Below, in pieces: positions 1 through 11,460 of a DNA stretch of 64,000 nt. The stretch comes from Luscinia megarhynchos. Taxonomy: Eukaryota > Chordata > Aves > Passeriformes > Turdidae. The notes beneath the pieces were generated by a model. That model ran no database searches. It was not told the DNA's origin and worked only from the letters and a program-made list of their open reading frames with translations. Every line of letters begins with the position of its first letter. Positions within the stretch are counted from its first letter, which is position 1. The position numbers were made by a program, and so were the translations under genes. The stretch lies in the NCBI GenBank assembly GCA_034336665.1, contig CM067576.1, positions 13,197,385-13,261,384 of the forward strand, read 5' to 3'.

Positions 1-64
1 GTCCCTATACATCAGTATTTCTTTATTAGTATGTAATGCTAACACCACACATATTTCTATGGCT

Positions 65-94
65 TGATCAAAACAGGCATGATCAAAACAGGCA
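65..94. repeat. 15-bp perfect tandem duplication
   Basis: The unit TGATCAAAACAGGCA is present twice in direct tandem with no mismatch. It is probably a recent replication-slippage duplication. No function is implied. Confidence 0.9.
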
Positions 95-662
95 TGGAAG
101 CTGATGCTACATAAGTACATTGTACAATGAAGGTGAAATTTTAGGAGTGCAACTTGCTAGTAATAGGAACATTTTACCAGTGGAATGTGCATTCTGCTCT
201 TGCTTAGACTCAAAATAGGATCTTTCTGAAAGTTATATTGCATCTCAAATGCAAGTTATGGGATTGATGGAGTGGTTACCTGGGGAAAGTTCACTGGCTG
301 GCATCTCACAAGAGGTCACTCCAGCTGATAACCACAATTTTTTCCAAACCTGTAAGCTGGAAACTGTGAATTGCAATGATCCATTGTAACAACATAGGAC
401 TCTTCAGAATAAAGAAAGAGCTTATCTTCCTGAACAATGCCTCTCAAATGTTTTAATGTGTTGTAAATAGGATTGTTTTAATTAATTGGTACAATTTCCT
501 ACATTTATTATATATCCTGCAATATCATTAGTCAGTTATGCAACTGCACCTGATTTAAATGTCCAGTTTTCATTCTTAATCCTATGTCTGCAATTGCATA
601 GTAAGAAATGATGAGAAAATAAAAAATACACATGTGAGTATCTGCCTGTTCCAAGGAAGTAA

Positions 663-678
663 CCACACCATGGTGTGG
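663..678. repeat. Perfect 16-bp palindrome CCACACCATGGTGTGG
   Basis: The two 8-base halves are exact reverse complements with no spacer. The palindrome lies 6 bases before a second, looped hairpin (685-737). It could be a dimeric protein-binding site or part of the centre of an old palindromic DNA element. The sequence alone does not decide. Confidence 0.85.
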
Positions 679-684
679 GAGAAG

Positions 685-737
685 TTCTGTGTATCATGCC
701 GTGAGCACCAGCAGAGAAGGAGTGGCATGATACAGAA
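685..737. repeat. Stem-loop with 14-bp stem and 23-nt loop
   Basis: The left arm TTCTGTGTATCATGCC (685-700) pairs with the right arm GGCATGATACAGAA (724-737). The stem has 14 pairs and is complete apart from a 2-nt bulge (TG) in the left arm. The loop is 23 nt. The size is close to a small pre-miRNA-like or transposon-terminal hairpin, but the stem is short for a miRNA precursor and I recognise no known miRNA seed. Confidence 0.75.
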
Positions 738-3700
738 TTTTAACACACTGGGATAACCATCTTTGGTAATTCAGGAAGTGTGTATGTTTAAAATTGCAAT
801 AAGGGACTTTGTGTCGCCTCCTAAATATTGCCAGAAGCTGCGTGTAATTCATCAAACAAAAAGAAAAGAAAGGTGTTGAAATTGTACCAGCATTTTCAGG
901 TAGTTTCCAGTCTCTTTAGCCTTTTCTTTTTTTTCCCCCTTCCCTTTTATAGGCAGCCCATCCACCTTGTAAGAAAGCCTGTCTTTGAAGTGGCTTAAAT
1001 GGAGGCACCGATCAGGTAGAAAGCCACTTGCTATGTGCTTGAACAGCTCTCAACAATGCAAAGCCATCAACAAGGTTGCAGTTTTGGAAGAAGAAGAGGG
1101 GTAAAAAAAGATGGAAAGTCTTTCCACCTGTTCAGTGGAAAGTTAAGAAAATGTGAAGACTTTTATAGACATGGAATGCTGTTGTACTTGGAAGAATTGC
1201 TGTCTGCAAGTGAGCACGTTCAGTATGCACAGCCATGCCCAGTGGATGCAAAACTCACCAGAACACCACCTGTGTGCCGTGGTGTGTGTTCTGTGGACAA
1301 GAAAGTCTGAACTTAAACACCTGACCTCTTTTTTCTCTATAGCTGACCAAAAATATTGGTCAAATATTTGAAAGGAATTTGGAAGAATATGGCTGTCAAC
1401 CTAGTGTAAAGTAGAAGAGTACCAGCTGAAACAAATGATGAGTCTTTGGTCATCTAGCTGACCAAGAGGAGAATTCACCAGTCACTGAGAAGACTTTGTT
1501 TATAAATTGTCCAGCTCTCAAGAAAAAACACATTATGGGTGTTAAAATTAAGTGTCACTGTTAAAGAGTTGGTAGGATGCACTGCTTCCACAGTAGTTAC
1601 TGTGCTAAGAATGCTTGTGTGATAATCCTAAACCACTAATACAAATGTTAAATTAAAGACATAAATATCAGGGCCGTTCTTGCTCTGAGAGTCAGGACCC
1701 AGGTCTCTTACATTCTTCTGTCCCACTCAGTTACTGGAGTCATACTGGTTTCTAACGACTTTTTAGATGCCAGTTCCCAAATACTGAAATCTGTATTGTC
1801 ATTGCTGTTGTAACATAAATGGAGGATACAGCTGTTAACTAGTCCCCAGTTTGGTTTTGGAAGCTCCTGTCTGAGTGTAATTGCAATGTTAATTCTCTCA
1901 GCCATTTTAATGACTCTGACACCACAGAGGATGAACAGTTTCACTTGTATTCCTGCTGTAATTACTGAGAGGTTGTAGCCATTACATTAAGAAAAAACTA
2001 TTTGCTTTATGTACTTGTCTATATATAGAAATGCCTTTGCTTTTTGAGAATAGGAAAAAATACCACCAGGTGATTATGATAAAAAACCATGGATGTCAGG
2101 GGGTGTTCTGGATTCTAACAATGAGTTCACTGACAAAGTGGGCTAAAGATTAAAAAAATCGACATTTATTTCTGATGACAGGAGTGGTTTTAGCTCAGCT
2201 CTGGATGAAGTGGTATTGGTGTGGATGAGGTACTCCACAGACACACGCTCTGCACAAGATGGAATGAGGCTGATTTTTGGTAAACGACACCACACAGAGA
2301 CAGTTCTAGCACCTAGTGTAAGTGAAAGGCTTCTTAAATTGGTTTAGCCACAAGAAGTGGTAGAATAATATATCTGGAACAATATAGAGAGAAAGAAAGA
2401 AAGAGGCAGTAAAGGATGTAAAGGATGAAGTAGCTATTTTACATAAGATTGAAATTACTTCAGTCAGTCCGAAAAGCCTGCCTCAAAAACAACGTTAAGT
2501 TTTCAGTCTGCTTCAGCAGTGAGCCTGTGAACTGGTACAGACAAATCATCTACTGAAAGGTGAATGTGAAAATGCAAGGAATTATTTAGGACACAATGAT
2601 GAGGAAAAAAAACCAAGCCAATACACTAAGGCAAAACTAGAAGTGTCCAATACTTAAAACAGGACATGCAGTTTGTGACAGTTTGCCTTCTCAGTGATAC
2701 ACACCTACCCCTATATGAGCTGCAAATTTCACCAACAGAATTTGTTGCTTTTAAATAAGACCACTCTGGAGACTGAGGGAGGAATTAGAGGGTAGAGAAA
2801 GCAGAATTTGTTGTCTAAAAATGCTTTCATAAATCAGTGAATATTTCAGCTTTCATAGGCTCACTTACCATTATGAAATACAATAGAATAATATTTATTT
2901 AATTTTCTTAGTACACAAGAACTATCAAGACAATAAAAAATACTAGATAATAATAAACTAACATAAATTTTCAGAATTGGGATAACTTTTTTTTTCTCCA
3001 ACAGGTAGCATGAGTTTTTTGTCATTGCACAGCATTTTTAATAAAATTAAATATTAGAGATGGGTCTTTATAAGGAAGCTGTTAGTTAATTTTACTTTTG
3101 CTCTGTTTGACCTTAATTTTGCCCCATCTTCCATTGCTAACTTTGATGTTCTGTGCCTTCTATGCCCTCTTTTCTTTTAATGCAAAGTATTTCCTTGAAA
3201 AGAAGTTCTATACAAGCACACAAAAGTATTCAGCTACTTAATTTATCTTCTGACAAAATCCAACAACTCCATTCAGGATCAGAGCCCTTTTTTTGCTACT
3301 GACTAAAGAGGATGACACAGTCCTCTCTCTGTGAAGGTCGTGGTTTAAGTGTCTGATTTCCTGAATACTGTATGAAAGAAGGATGATGAACTTAGCTGTT
3401 ATCAGCTACTTTGTGTGACGAAAGGTGCAAGATAAAGAGGAACTTTTCATGCCTGATCTCCTTTCATTATCTGTTGTGTTAAACTGCACTGAGCAGTCCC
3501 TGAGAAGCCAAATATTTTATGCATTGGCTATAGCAGCACTGGGCAATAGATTTATAAAGTGATATGGTAGACACAGTTTTCTTGCTGTAAATATGTATAA
3601 TGCAAAGAAACATGTCCATTTATCACTTCTACCAGTATGAACTCCTGCAGTGCAGAAAGAAATTAAGGCAGTCATAGAAGAATGGGAAGTTTGAGCAGGA

Positions 3701-5147
3701 AATATGTTTTCAGGGATGGATAATCTACAATGCCTGGTTTAAGGTTACAAAAACGCCAATAATCACTAATGATATGCCTAAATACGGAAACATGATTTTT
3801 TAACTGTAGATAAATAGGAAAGAATAAACCAAAACTAAATTGAAGGTTTACTGTGTCTGGATGTTTTGAAATTTAAAGTGCTGAAAAAGGGAAGATAATG
3901 CAAGTAATCCAAGGACTAAAGAGAATATTTACCCAACAAGATTAGTTTAATGTGTATTTTCTTTTCCGTTGTTTTCTTATTTAAATACATATATCTCATT
4001 TTAAAAAATGTCATGTTTGCAGTATAAAATCTGCCAACTTATTGATCTACAATTTCCTTCTAGGTTTAATGTAACTTCACTGTAATTTCTCTGTATTTTC
4101 AAGCAGTTTATTTTTCTGTGCTCATTAAAGCCATCATTTCTTTGCCCCCAAAGGAATTTGTAAATGCTGATTAACACACTAACACCAGGACTTGCTAAGC
4201 AAGTTATTGTATCCTTCCCATTCTCTTGCAAAGGCATGTAGGTGTATTTCAGTTATTTTAAATACTTGTCTCGGTGCTCTCACATTATTCAGTGTAAAAT
4301 GTGAGAAGTGCAGAAGTTTCACACTGATACACTTTTGCAGAACTGACATTTGTGAAACTGTATTTATATGTTCTCTGTATTCTCCTGTCCTATTAATGCT
4401 AAAAAGGTGCAGGGGATCCTTTGTACTATTCCTGTCATAAGTTATTCCCAGGCTAATTTCTGATTTCAGGGGAAAAAAAGACGGTGTAAGCTGAGACTGT
4501 CAGATCCTCAATGAGAGTATATACATGGGATATAAAGGTACCTCAAAAAGAGAACTTAAAATTCTCTCACCGTCTCTTGAGGAGCCTAAAACTTATTTTA
4601 CTAATATCAATATTACTTTTTTCCTAATTATCAGTATTGAAATAGTAAACTAAAATAGAAACTCTGAAATATAATATATTCAGTATAAAAAAAAGTACAA
4701 AATTAAATATAGAAAATCAAATGCAGTCTTTACATTGCTAATAAGATTCTGGAACTGGAATTCACTCATCCTTGAGTTCATCATACACAATTTATCCTGA
4801 GAATGCTGCAGTCTCTCAGGTCTGATGACCTGCTTCACTTACAGGAAAACTGACTTTTCCAGTGTTCCAAATAAATATGGCTAAATATAATTAAGACTAT
4901 GTGGCTGTTATGTAAGAAGACACAATCCATACTAATTCATTCATGTTCAAATTCAAACTCCAACACAGGTCTAACAATGGGCAGCACAAAACTTGGTGTC
5001 TGTCCCTGACACTGGCTGTTACTCCTGCCATAATTAAGCTTGCCTCCAGCAATTAATCACCTTGACTGCCAACAAATAGTGTATTTATCTTCATTAGCTG
5101 CCTGCATGGGAGCCTTTCCTTTATGCCTTGGAGCAGGAGCTCCAAAC

Positions 5148-5912
5148 ATGGAAGGGACACGGATTCCCTGGAAGGGATGTGGATTCCATGGAAGGGACAT
5201 GGATTCAAGGATTGCCTGGAAGGGACTGGGATTCCATGGAAGGGATGTGTATTACATGGAAGGGACAGGAATTCTATGGAAGGGACATGGATTCCATGGA
5301 AGAGACACAGATTTGTGAATTGCCTGGAAGAAATTCAGATTCCATGGAAGGGACATGGATTCTCTGGAAGGGAAGTGGATTCACAGATTGCCTGGAAGGA
5401 ATGTGGATTACATGGAAGGAATGCAGATTCCATGGAAGGGATGTGGATTCCATGGAAGGGACTGGGATTCCATGGGAGGGACTGGGATTCCATGGAAGGG
5501 ATGTGGATTCCGTGGAATGAATGCAGATTCCATGGCAGGGATGTGGATTCCATGGAAGGGATGTGGATTCCATGGAAGGGATGTGGATTCCATGGAAGGG
5601 ATGTGGATTCCGTGGAATGAATGCAGATTCCATGGGAGGGACTGGGATTCCATGGGAGGGACTGGGATTCCATGGGAGGGACATGGATTCCATGGAAGGG
5701 ACATGGATTACATGGAAGGGATGTGGATTCCATGGAAGGGATGTGGATTTCCGTGGAATGAATGCAGATTCCATGGAAGGGACATGGATTCCATGGAAGG
5801 GATGTGGATTTCCGTGGAATGAATGCAGATTCCATGGAATGAATGCAGATTCCATGGAATGAATGCAGATTCCATGGAAGGGACTGGGATTCCATGGAAG
5901 GGATGTGGATTC
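5148..5912. repeat. Minisatellite, about 38 copies of a 20-bp unit
   Basis: A tandem array of the consensus ATGGAAGGGATGTGGATTCC. Variant units include ACTGGGATTCCATGGGAGGG and forms with GTGGAATGAATGCAGATTCC. Nearly every unit contains the palindrome TTCCATGGAA, and therefore an NcoI-type CCATGG. The first 270 bp are the most diverged and carry recurring inserts around GATTGCCTGGAAG. Later units are cleaner and form higher-order blocks: the CGTGGAATGA variant recurs at 5,511, 5,611, 5,752 and 5,813. One 21-bp unit carries an extra T near 5,750, and a second near 5,811. Because 20 is not a multiple of 3, reading frames rotate every unit and repeat every 60 bp. This produces long open frames on both strands (up to 293 codons on the minus strand) that are not genes. 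Confidence 0.95.
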
Positions 5913-8900
5913 AGCCATCCCAGGGATGGGCACAGGCACTGCCCGTTGGGGAGGGGAGGCCAAAGGCAGCCCCAGCTGGAAGGGGCTGGGCTGGCACTCT
6001 GTGCATGAAGTGTGACTCCACAGCCATAGGAAACCCAAGTTTAAGACTGTGATTTTGCATTTCAGCTTCCTCATATATTTTAATGAAAGACAAACAGAAT
6101 TATGGACAGTGCAAATTATTTTTCTCAAGTGAGAAAGAAAAAGAGAGGATGCCAAACTAATTTATTTGCTTTTGTTTGCATCTCTTTTTCCACGATTATC
6201 TTAACAAATGAGTTTACTAGCAGGAATGTTTGGTAAAATAATGAAGCAAATATTGTTAAATATTGTGATTATTCATAGCAGAACCTATAAGTCATGTTTC
6301 TCCAATTGGAAGAGAGAAATATGTTGCACAACCTACATACCCATTCAAAAAGAGCTTGAATATTCAAAAAGCTCTGCTTATGAATGAATTACGTAAAAAA
6401 TTATGCATAGATATTATTCAGCAAACAGTTTGAACATATACATCAGAAAAACTAGTTTGTTTGGAAAACTTGCAAACACATAATGGAGCAAAGAAATTAT
6501 TCATTATGAATTATTTGCACAGCATCTGTCTTACTTTCTCATGTTAATTGCCTCTGCTAAACCACATTTTCACCCCCTCAGTATGTAAATTTAAATGATT
6601 TTGCATATTCTCTGAATATCCAGTAAATGCAAGTTTCATTACCTTACTGTTTACATATTTTTCTCTCTAATTGTACTGGCATTTATATGATTTTAAAATT
6701 TGACCTACCAGCTTCCTGCAGATTGCAATCTTTTCCACTGGATTCTGATTATTGCCTAAAAAGAAAAAAACACATATGAAAAATTAAACCCATGCACATG
6801 GACTGCATTTGTGAAAGATCTCATAAGGTATGTGTTAATTCACACTGCATTTATAAAAGCTAGGTCTTGTTTTTAATCACAATGCTTTAAATGTAATTAT
6901 TATAAATCTAGAACATGACCCACAATTGATTGGAATTAATAGAGATAATTTTACTGGCTTCTCAGAGCCTACAGCAGACCTTCTCCTACTGGAACTGGCT
7001 GATGTGTCATCATATCCTTTTGTGCTTCCCAAGATTTACCACTCTTGAGTAGAATTATTTGTTCTACAAATACAAGCTTATACATCAGGCTGTCTGACTT
7101 CCTGTAAAAATATCTTTTATTTTCCCCTGTATTTTGAGACGTTTGGATTCTTAGACCACTGACTCATGTTGTCTCTGTAAGAAACACCATGAGAAGAAAA
7201 TGTGCACATGGTATCCTGCCTTTCCCTTATCATCACTTCATATCACCAGCAGAAATAAGTGTCTTGTCCAAAGCTGTTGGTCTTAGAAAATAAATGCAAA
7301 TTTAACCTTTCAACCCTGTGAACAGAAACGACCCCCTGGCAAAACTTGTCCCCCTGGGTCACTGAGAATGGCCAGCCAAGAGCAGCCTCAGGATTGTCTC
7401 TCCCTCACCAGCACACACTTTGTTAGAGACCTGCAGAAAGCACTTGGAAAGTGTCAGTGCTGTGCTTAGAAGCCAAGCTCTTTGAGAATTAAAAAATACA
7501 CACTTTTCTAATGACATAAAACCTTCTGTTTAGAATTCAATCCTCAATGTACCACAAAATACATAACCTCTGAAATTATTCTTTGTTTCTGTTTTATACT
7601 GAGGTTACAAAACACATGGGTAGAACTAAACATTCATTTATTTGCTGTGGGCAGAAACCTGGCTGAATGCTTCCAGGAAGTGTTTTGCAATGGCCATTAG
7701 TCCTTCCCCAAGGCACAGGAAGCAGATGTTACTGTCTGCACATTGCTACTAAAAACTCAAGTTTTGTAGCATCCTATTGGATTTCAATGGGGAAAAGAAA
7801 TTGGGATATGGTGTTATGATACAGCATTTTTGCATCAATATGAAATTTCACTAATTTTGCTCTACAGGGATTTGTGGGTCACAACAGATTTTCTGTCATG
7901 AGAAGTTCCTAGTGCACCACAGAGACCTCAGTAGTATTTTCTACTGCTGATCCATCCAGCCTTCTGTACTCTAATGCACCAGACCTGGCTGTCAGATCAT
8001 ATCTGAAATGAGCAGCACCAATAAAATTTTGGGTCTAATCTTCAGCAACTCATTTTTTTGTAATATACCTTTAGGCTACTAAACACATCTATAGGTTTCT
8101 CCTCAGGACAGGATGTGTTGCCCTGTATGCTTTAGCAGTTCGGTGAGCTGAGCTGATTCAAATGAGCCTTGAAATGTTAAATACAACTTGTAATATCAAA
8201 TGCTCTCATATCAAATAATTTTCTTCCTGTGGATCCTAGGGAGATTAAGGACTCATGCAGTGACTGAAATGTCCACTACTTACATCAAATATCTCAGCAC
8301 TGGCTGTATCATTATCTGCTCACTGGAGGAATGGCTGGAAAATAGAACTGCAGTACTTCTGACTTTATTTATAAATCAAGCATAAGGAGCATCTATCAGG
8401 TCCGTATGGCAACGAGTGAATGTGAAATATTGAGGAACTGTGTTACAGTGTGACCAAAGCCTTCATGTGCAACCTTGAGGTGATGTTTTCTTTGTAACTG
8501 GTGTAGAAATTAATTTTTGGGTAAGAGAACAAACTAAATGCAGTATGGCTGCACTTCAAATTTTCCTTCCCTCTGCTTATCTCAAAGCCCAGAGAAAGAA
8601 GCTGTCTCTTCTTTATTGTTTTTCTGGTTTTGCTTTCATATCTTGCAGCAGTGTCTGTTTACAGCTTGCTTACCTTCCTTCCCTTCTCAGCTGAATTAAA
8701 ATGAAGTCTGGTTTGAATCATCCAAAATGCCTTCACCCAAACCACTCCTGTGTGTTCAGAATTCAGAGGGGAACTATCAAAATATTTATTTACTGCTTCT
8801 CTCCCCTGCTTTGCTCTGCAGATGCAGAAGAGACACTTGGAGAAGGGTGCTGGTTCTCCTTGACCCCTTGGGCTGGCTCTGTTTGCCAGTGCAGCCCTTG

Positions 8901-11370
8901 TGTCCCTGTGCTGAGGCTGGGCTGGGTCTCCTGCCCTAATTCTGGCACCTTCCTACTGACACGCATTTTTGTGCTATAATTAACTTAATTATCATATCAT
9001 AAAGCAGCAGTATGATTTCCATCTATGCACTTCATGGTAGCCGTATAAAAACCAAATATTTTGAAAGGTAATTAGTAAGTAACTCTGTGTGAAAGACTGG
9101 GAGGTTGTGTTTTCTAGGACTGGCATTCTCATTGTAAATGCAGTCACACATAGGATCAAATGGTTCTGGAGATGCTGTTTGAAAAATTCTGAGAATGACA
9201 ATAGCCTGTAAGTGGGCAGACCTCAGTGTTGCAAACAATTAAAAAAATCATATTAGCATATAGAAAATAACCTTTTCTAAATCACAATTATTTCAGGATC
9301 CTAGTTTCAGGAGAAAATGTGGAGTTGTGATACCGCTATGGAACAACTGTTAACTGCATAATGACAGTCACAGCATACAGAAATGAGTAGGGAGTACTTT
9401 CATGGAAAGCATATTGTCATCTTCCTTGCATTGAAAGTCAAAGGCAATTAAAACATAATTTAATTAGAGAATATCTTATCAGCTGTAAAAAGTAAAATTG
9501 ATTGATATGCAGTGTAGGGATGACTTGGCTGCTGCTATTTGTAAAGTGATGCTGAGCCTGACAAATTAGTCACTTGGTTTTTTTATTTGATAATTTCATG
9601 TATTTTTATATTTTCTTTCACCACTGAAAGCATTTAATTAGCTAATGTTTGATTGCTCATTGTTTAGAAATGGAAAATGTTACAACTGTATTGTGATTTG
9701 AGGAGTTGTTGGCCTTGAGATTAAGCATCTTGCATGACTACATCCTGCTCTCTCATTACTAAAAATATTTATCTGATAATAGGATTTTTCTTATGATTAT
9801 TTTTGTCTGTGTTACCCTCCAATAGGATGTTTTAGTCTCCAGCTTAAGCATCACATGAAGCTGGAAACAGGTCAGCATAGCTCAGAGCAGCTCCAAATCA
9901 GTGAGCAATCTCCTCACTTGGAAGAATCTGTATCACTTACCCAAGGGCTGAATTTGGCCATGCAAGGAAGGGATGAACACTGACAAACCAGAAAACCTAT
10001 TTCTATCTTTAAAAAGCCACAAAACAAAAGGGATACCAAATTTATTTTTTTTTCTTAAAACATCCCTCTTACATTCATTAAACCAGGAATTTGTTCTCAA
10101 TCATTATTTCAGTAAAGGGCTGCAGTGTGGTTTGAGTTAATACATATTAACAAAATATCCAGGTGTCTGTCCTTTTCTGTTAATTTTATTCTTTAGAAGA
10201 GGGAGAGTTGATGGCATGGCTTCATGGCTTTTTTTACTATTTCTAGTATTTCTGTTCTGCTAAGAGAATATAAACAGATTAATGTCCATATAGATTCCAA
10301 ATTAATGCATTACTTCCCTTAGAATGAACGGCTTCTACAAGAAAATCCTAGGACACTTTCAAAAGGACTAGTAAATAAATAAAGTGGTCTTCAACACTTG
10401 ACTAAAAACAGATGCCAGTGCTTTAGGGGTGGGAGTCCTGACCTTTGTAATAGTTCTATCTGTAGAATTTCTACTGCATTTGTAGAGACTAACTGGGTAA
10501 AGTAAGAGATTAATCTTTGTTTGACTAAAATAATATAATCAAGGCAGATTTTTCTTGTTTGTTTGTTGGTTTTTTTGGTTGAGTTTTTTGTGTGTGTGGT
10601 TTTTCGTGCTGGTTTTTGGTGGTTGTTTTGTTTTGCTTTCTTGTTTTGTTTTGTTTTTAAGATTTAAGATCAGCTTGGTTTTTATTCCAGATATAAATCC
10701 ATTCTCCTTGTATCTACCAAAATATTTTTGGAGTTTGGCAGCTGTGGTTTTTCCCTGCCAGAAAAATTTCTATAGGAGCATTTATTCCTGTGAAGCCCAG
10801 TTTTCTATGTGGGCTAACTTCTTTCAAAGTGGAGACCCATAACAATTGAATATGATTAATAAGGTAATTTCTGCTTTGCTCAAGGAAAGGATATCAGTGC
10901 ACATGTACACCTTTTTATACTAGAATCAATTTCAGGGGATAGTTTTTCATATTAAGTAGGTTATGAATAAGAATGTTCCCATTTAGATGCAAGAAAATAT
11001 ACAGAATTCTGTATAAATATTCTAACAGTCTGAGAAGGAAAAATAATCAGAAGAAGTAACTCATTTGGTCTGATTTCACAGTGATACATTTAATTTAAAA
11101 AAAAAAACTAAATCAATTAGTTGTTTCTCAGATTCTTGGAGACGACTGCTCTCAGGTATATCAGTGTTATATATATATGCATAAAAGATATACAATATAT
11201 ATCATTATAATGCAATTTCTTCTATGTGAACTGGTGTTCAGGAGCTGGTTGAAAAATATTATTTCATTTGAAAAATCACACAAAAAGCTATAAAAAATCA
11301 GCACCATGTTACTGGAGACTCATAGGTACACTGCTAGAGATGTATATTAACTATACAGTCTACTGTTGTT
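5913..11370. other. AT-rich non-coding DNA with GC-richer patches
   Basis: No gene is recognised. A GC-rich patch at about 5,915-6,010 flanks the minisatellite. A second patch at 8,800-8,960 follows a good pyrimidine tract ending TGCAG at 8,820. Its reading frames look composition-driven and not protein-like. Two stretches (about 6,190-6,680 and 9,420-9,680) are dense in TAAT, ATTA and ATTTGCA-type motifs and are described as possible regulatory elements. A T/G-rich tract at 10,548-10,662 is listed separately. Confidence 0.65.
10548..10662. repeat. T/G-rich low-complexity tract
   Basis: A run made almost entirely of T and G, with (TTTG)n, (TG)n and TTTTGTTTTG segments and very few A or C. 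It keeps a 95-codon plus-strand frame open (10,555-10,842), rich in Phe, Trp, Val and Leu simply because of composition. I do not regard that frame as coding. Confidence 0.85.
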
Positions 11371-11460
11371 GAAAATGTCCCTGCTCAAGGCAGGGAGTTG
11401 GCCTAAACAACCTTTAAAGGTCTCTTCCCGCTCAAACTATGTGATGATTCTGTGATTCTC
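11371..11460 (+). mobile_element. CR1 LINE, 3'-terminal fragment, plus sense
   Basis: This is the classic avian CR1 3' end. TCCCTGCTCAAGGCAGGG is followed by a diverged form of the usual GGTTGGACTAGATGACC, then CCTTTAAAGGTCTCTTCC, and the end ATGATTCTGTGATTCTC. The final octamer-like repeats define the 3' terminus. Only about 90 bp remain, consistent with the strong 5' truncation usual for CR1. No reverse transcriptase sequence is retained. Several substitutions show it is old. Confidence 0.93.

Larger units (their letters stand above)
1..5147. other. AT-rich non-coding DNA, no gene seen
   Basis: Unique-looking AT-rich sequence. The open frames (all under 95 codons) show no recognisable domain, no biased codon use and no pairing with neighbouring exons, so I regard them as chance. 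A very long pyrimidine tract ends in AG at 952 and resembles a splice acceptor, but all three downstream frames stop within about 50 bases. Small structures (a tandem duplication at 65-94, and a palindrome and hairpin at 663-737) are listed separately. Short GAAA repeats occur near 2,389-2,405. I see no recognisable transposon here. Confidence 0.7.

Noticed and set aside
5148..5912. CRISPR array or human-satellite-like (GGAAT)n
   Set aside because: Units are contiguous 20-mers with no unique spacers, so it is not CRISPR. GGAAT occurs only inside longer units, so it is not a pentamer satellite.
5274..6155. 293-codon minus-strand open frame (and several overlapping frames on both strands)
   Set aside because: It lies almost wholly in the 20-bp minisatellite. 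The peptide is just the repeat read through rotating frames, and many overlapping frames are equally open.
10555..10842. 95-codon plus frame with a hydrophobic N-terminus resembling a signal or membrane segment
   Set aside because: The hydrophobic part is the T/G-rich low-complexity tract. The remainder has no domain.
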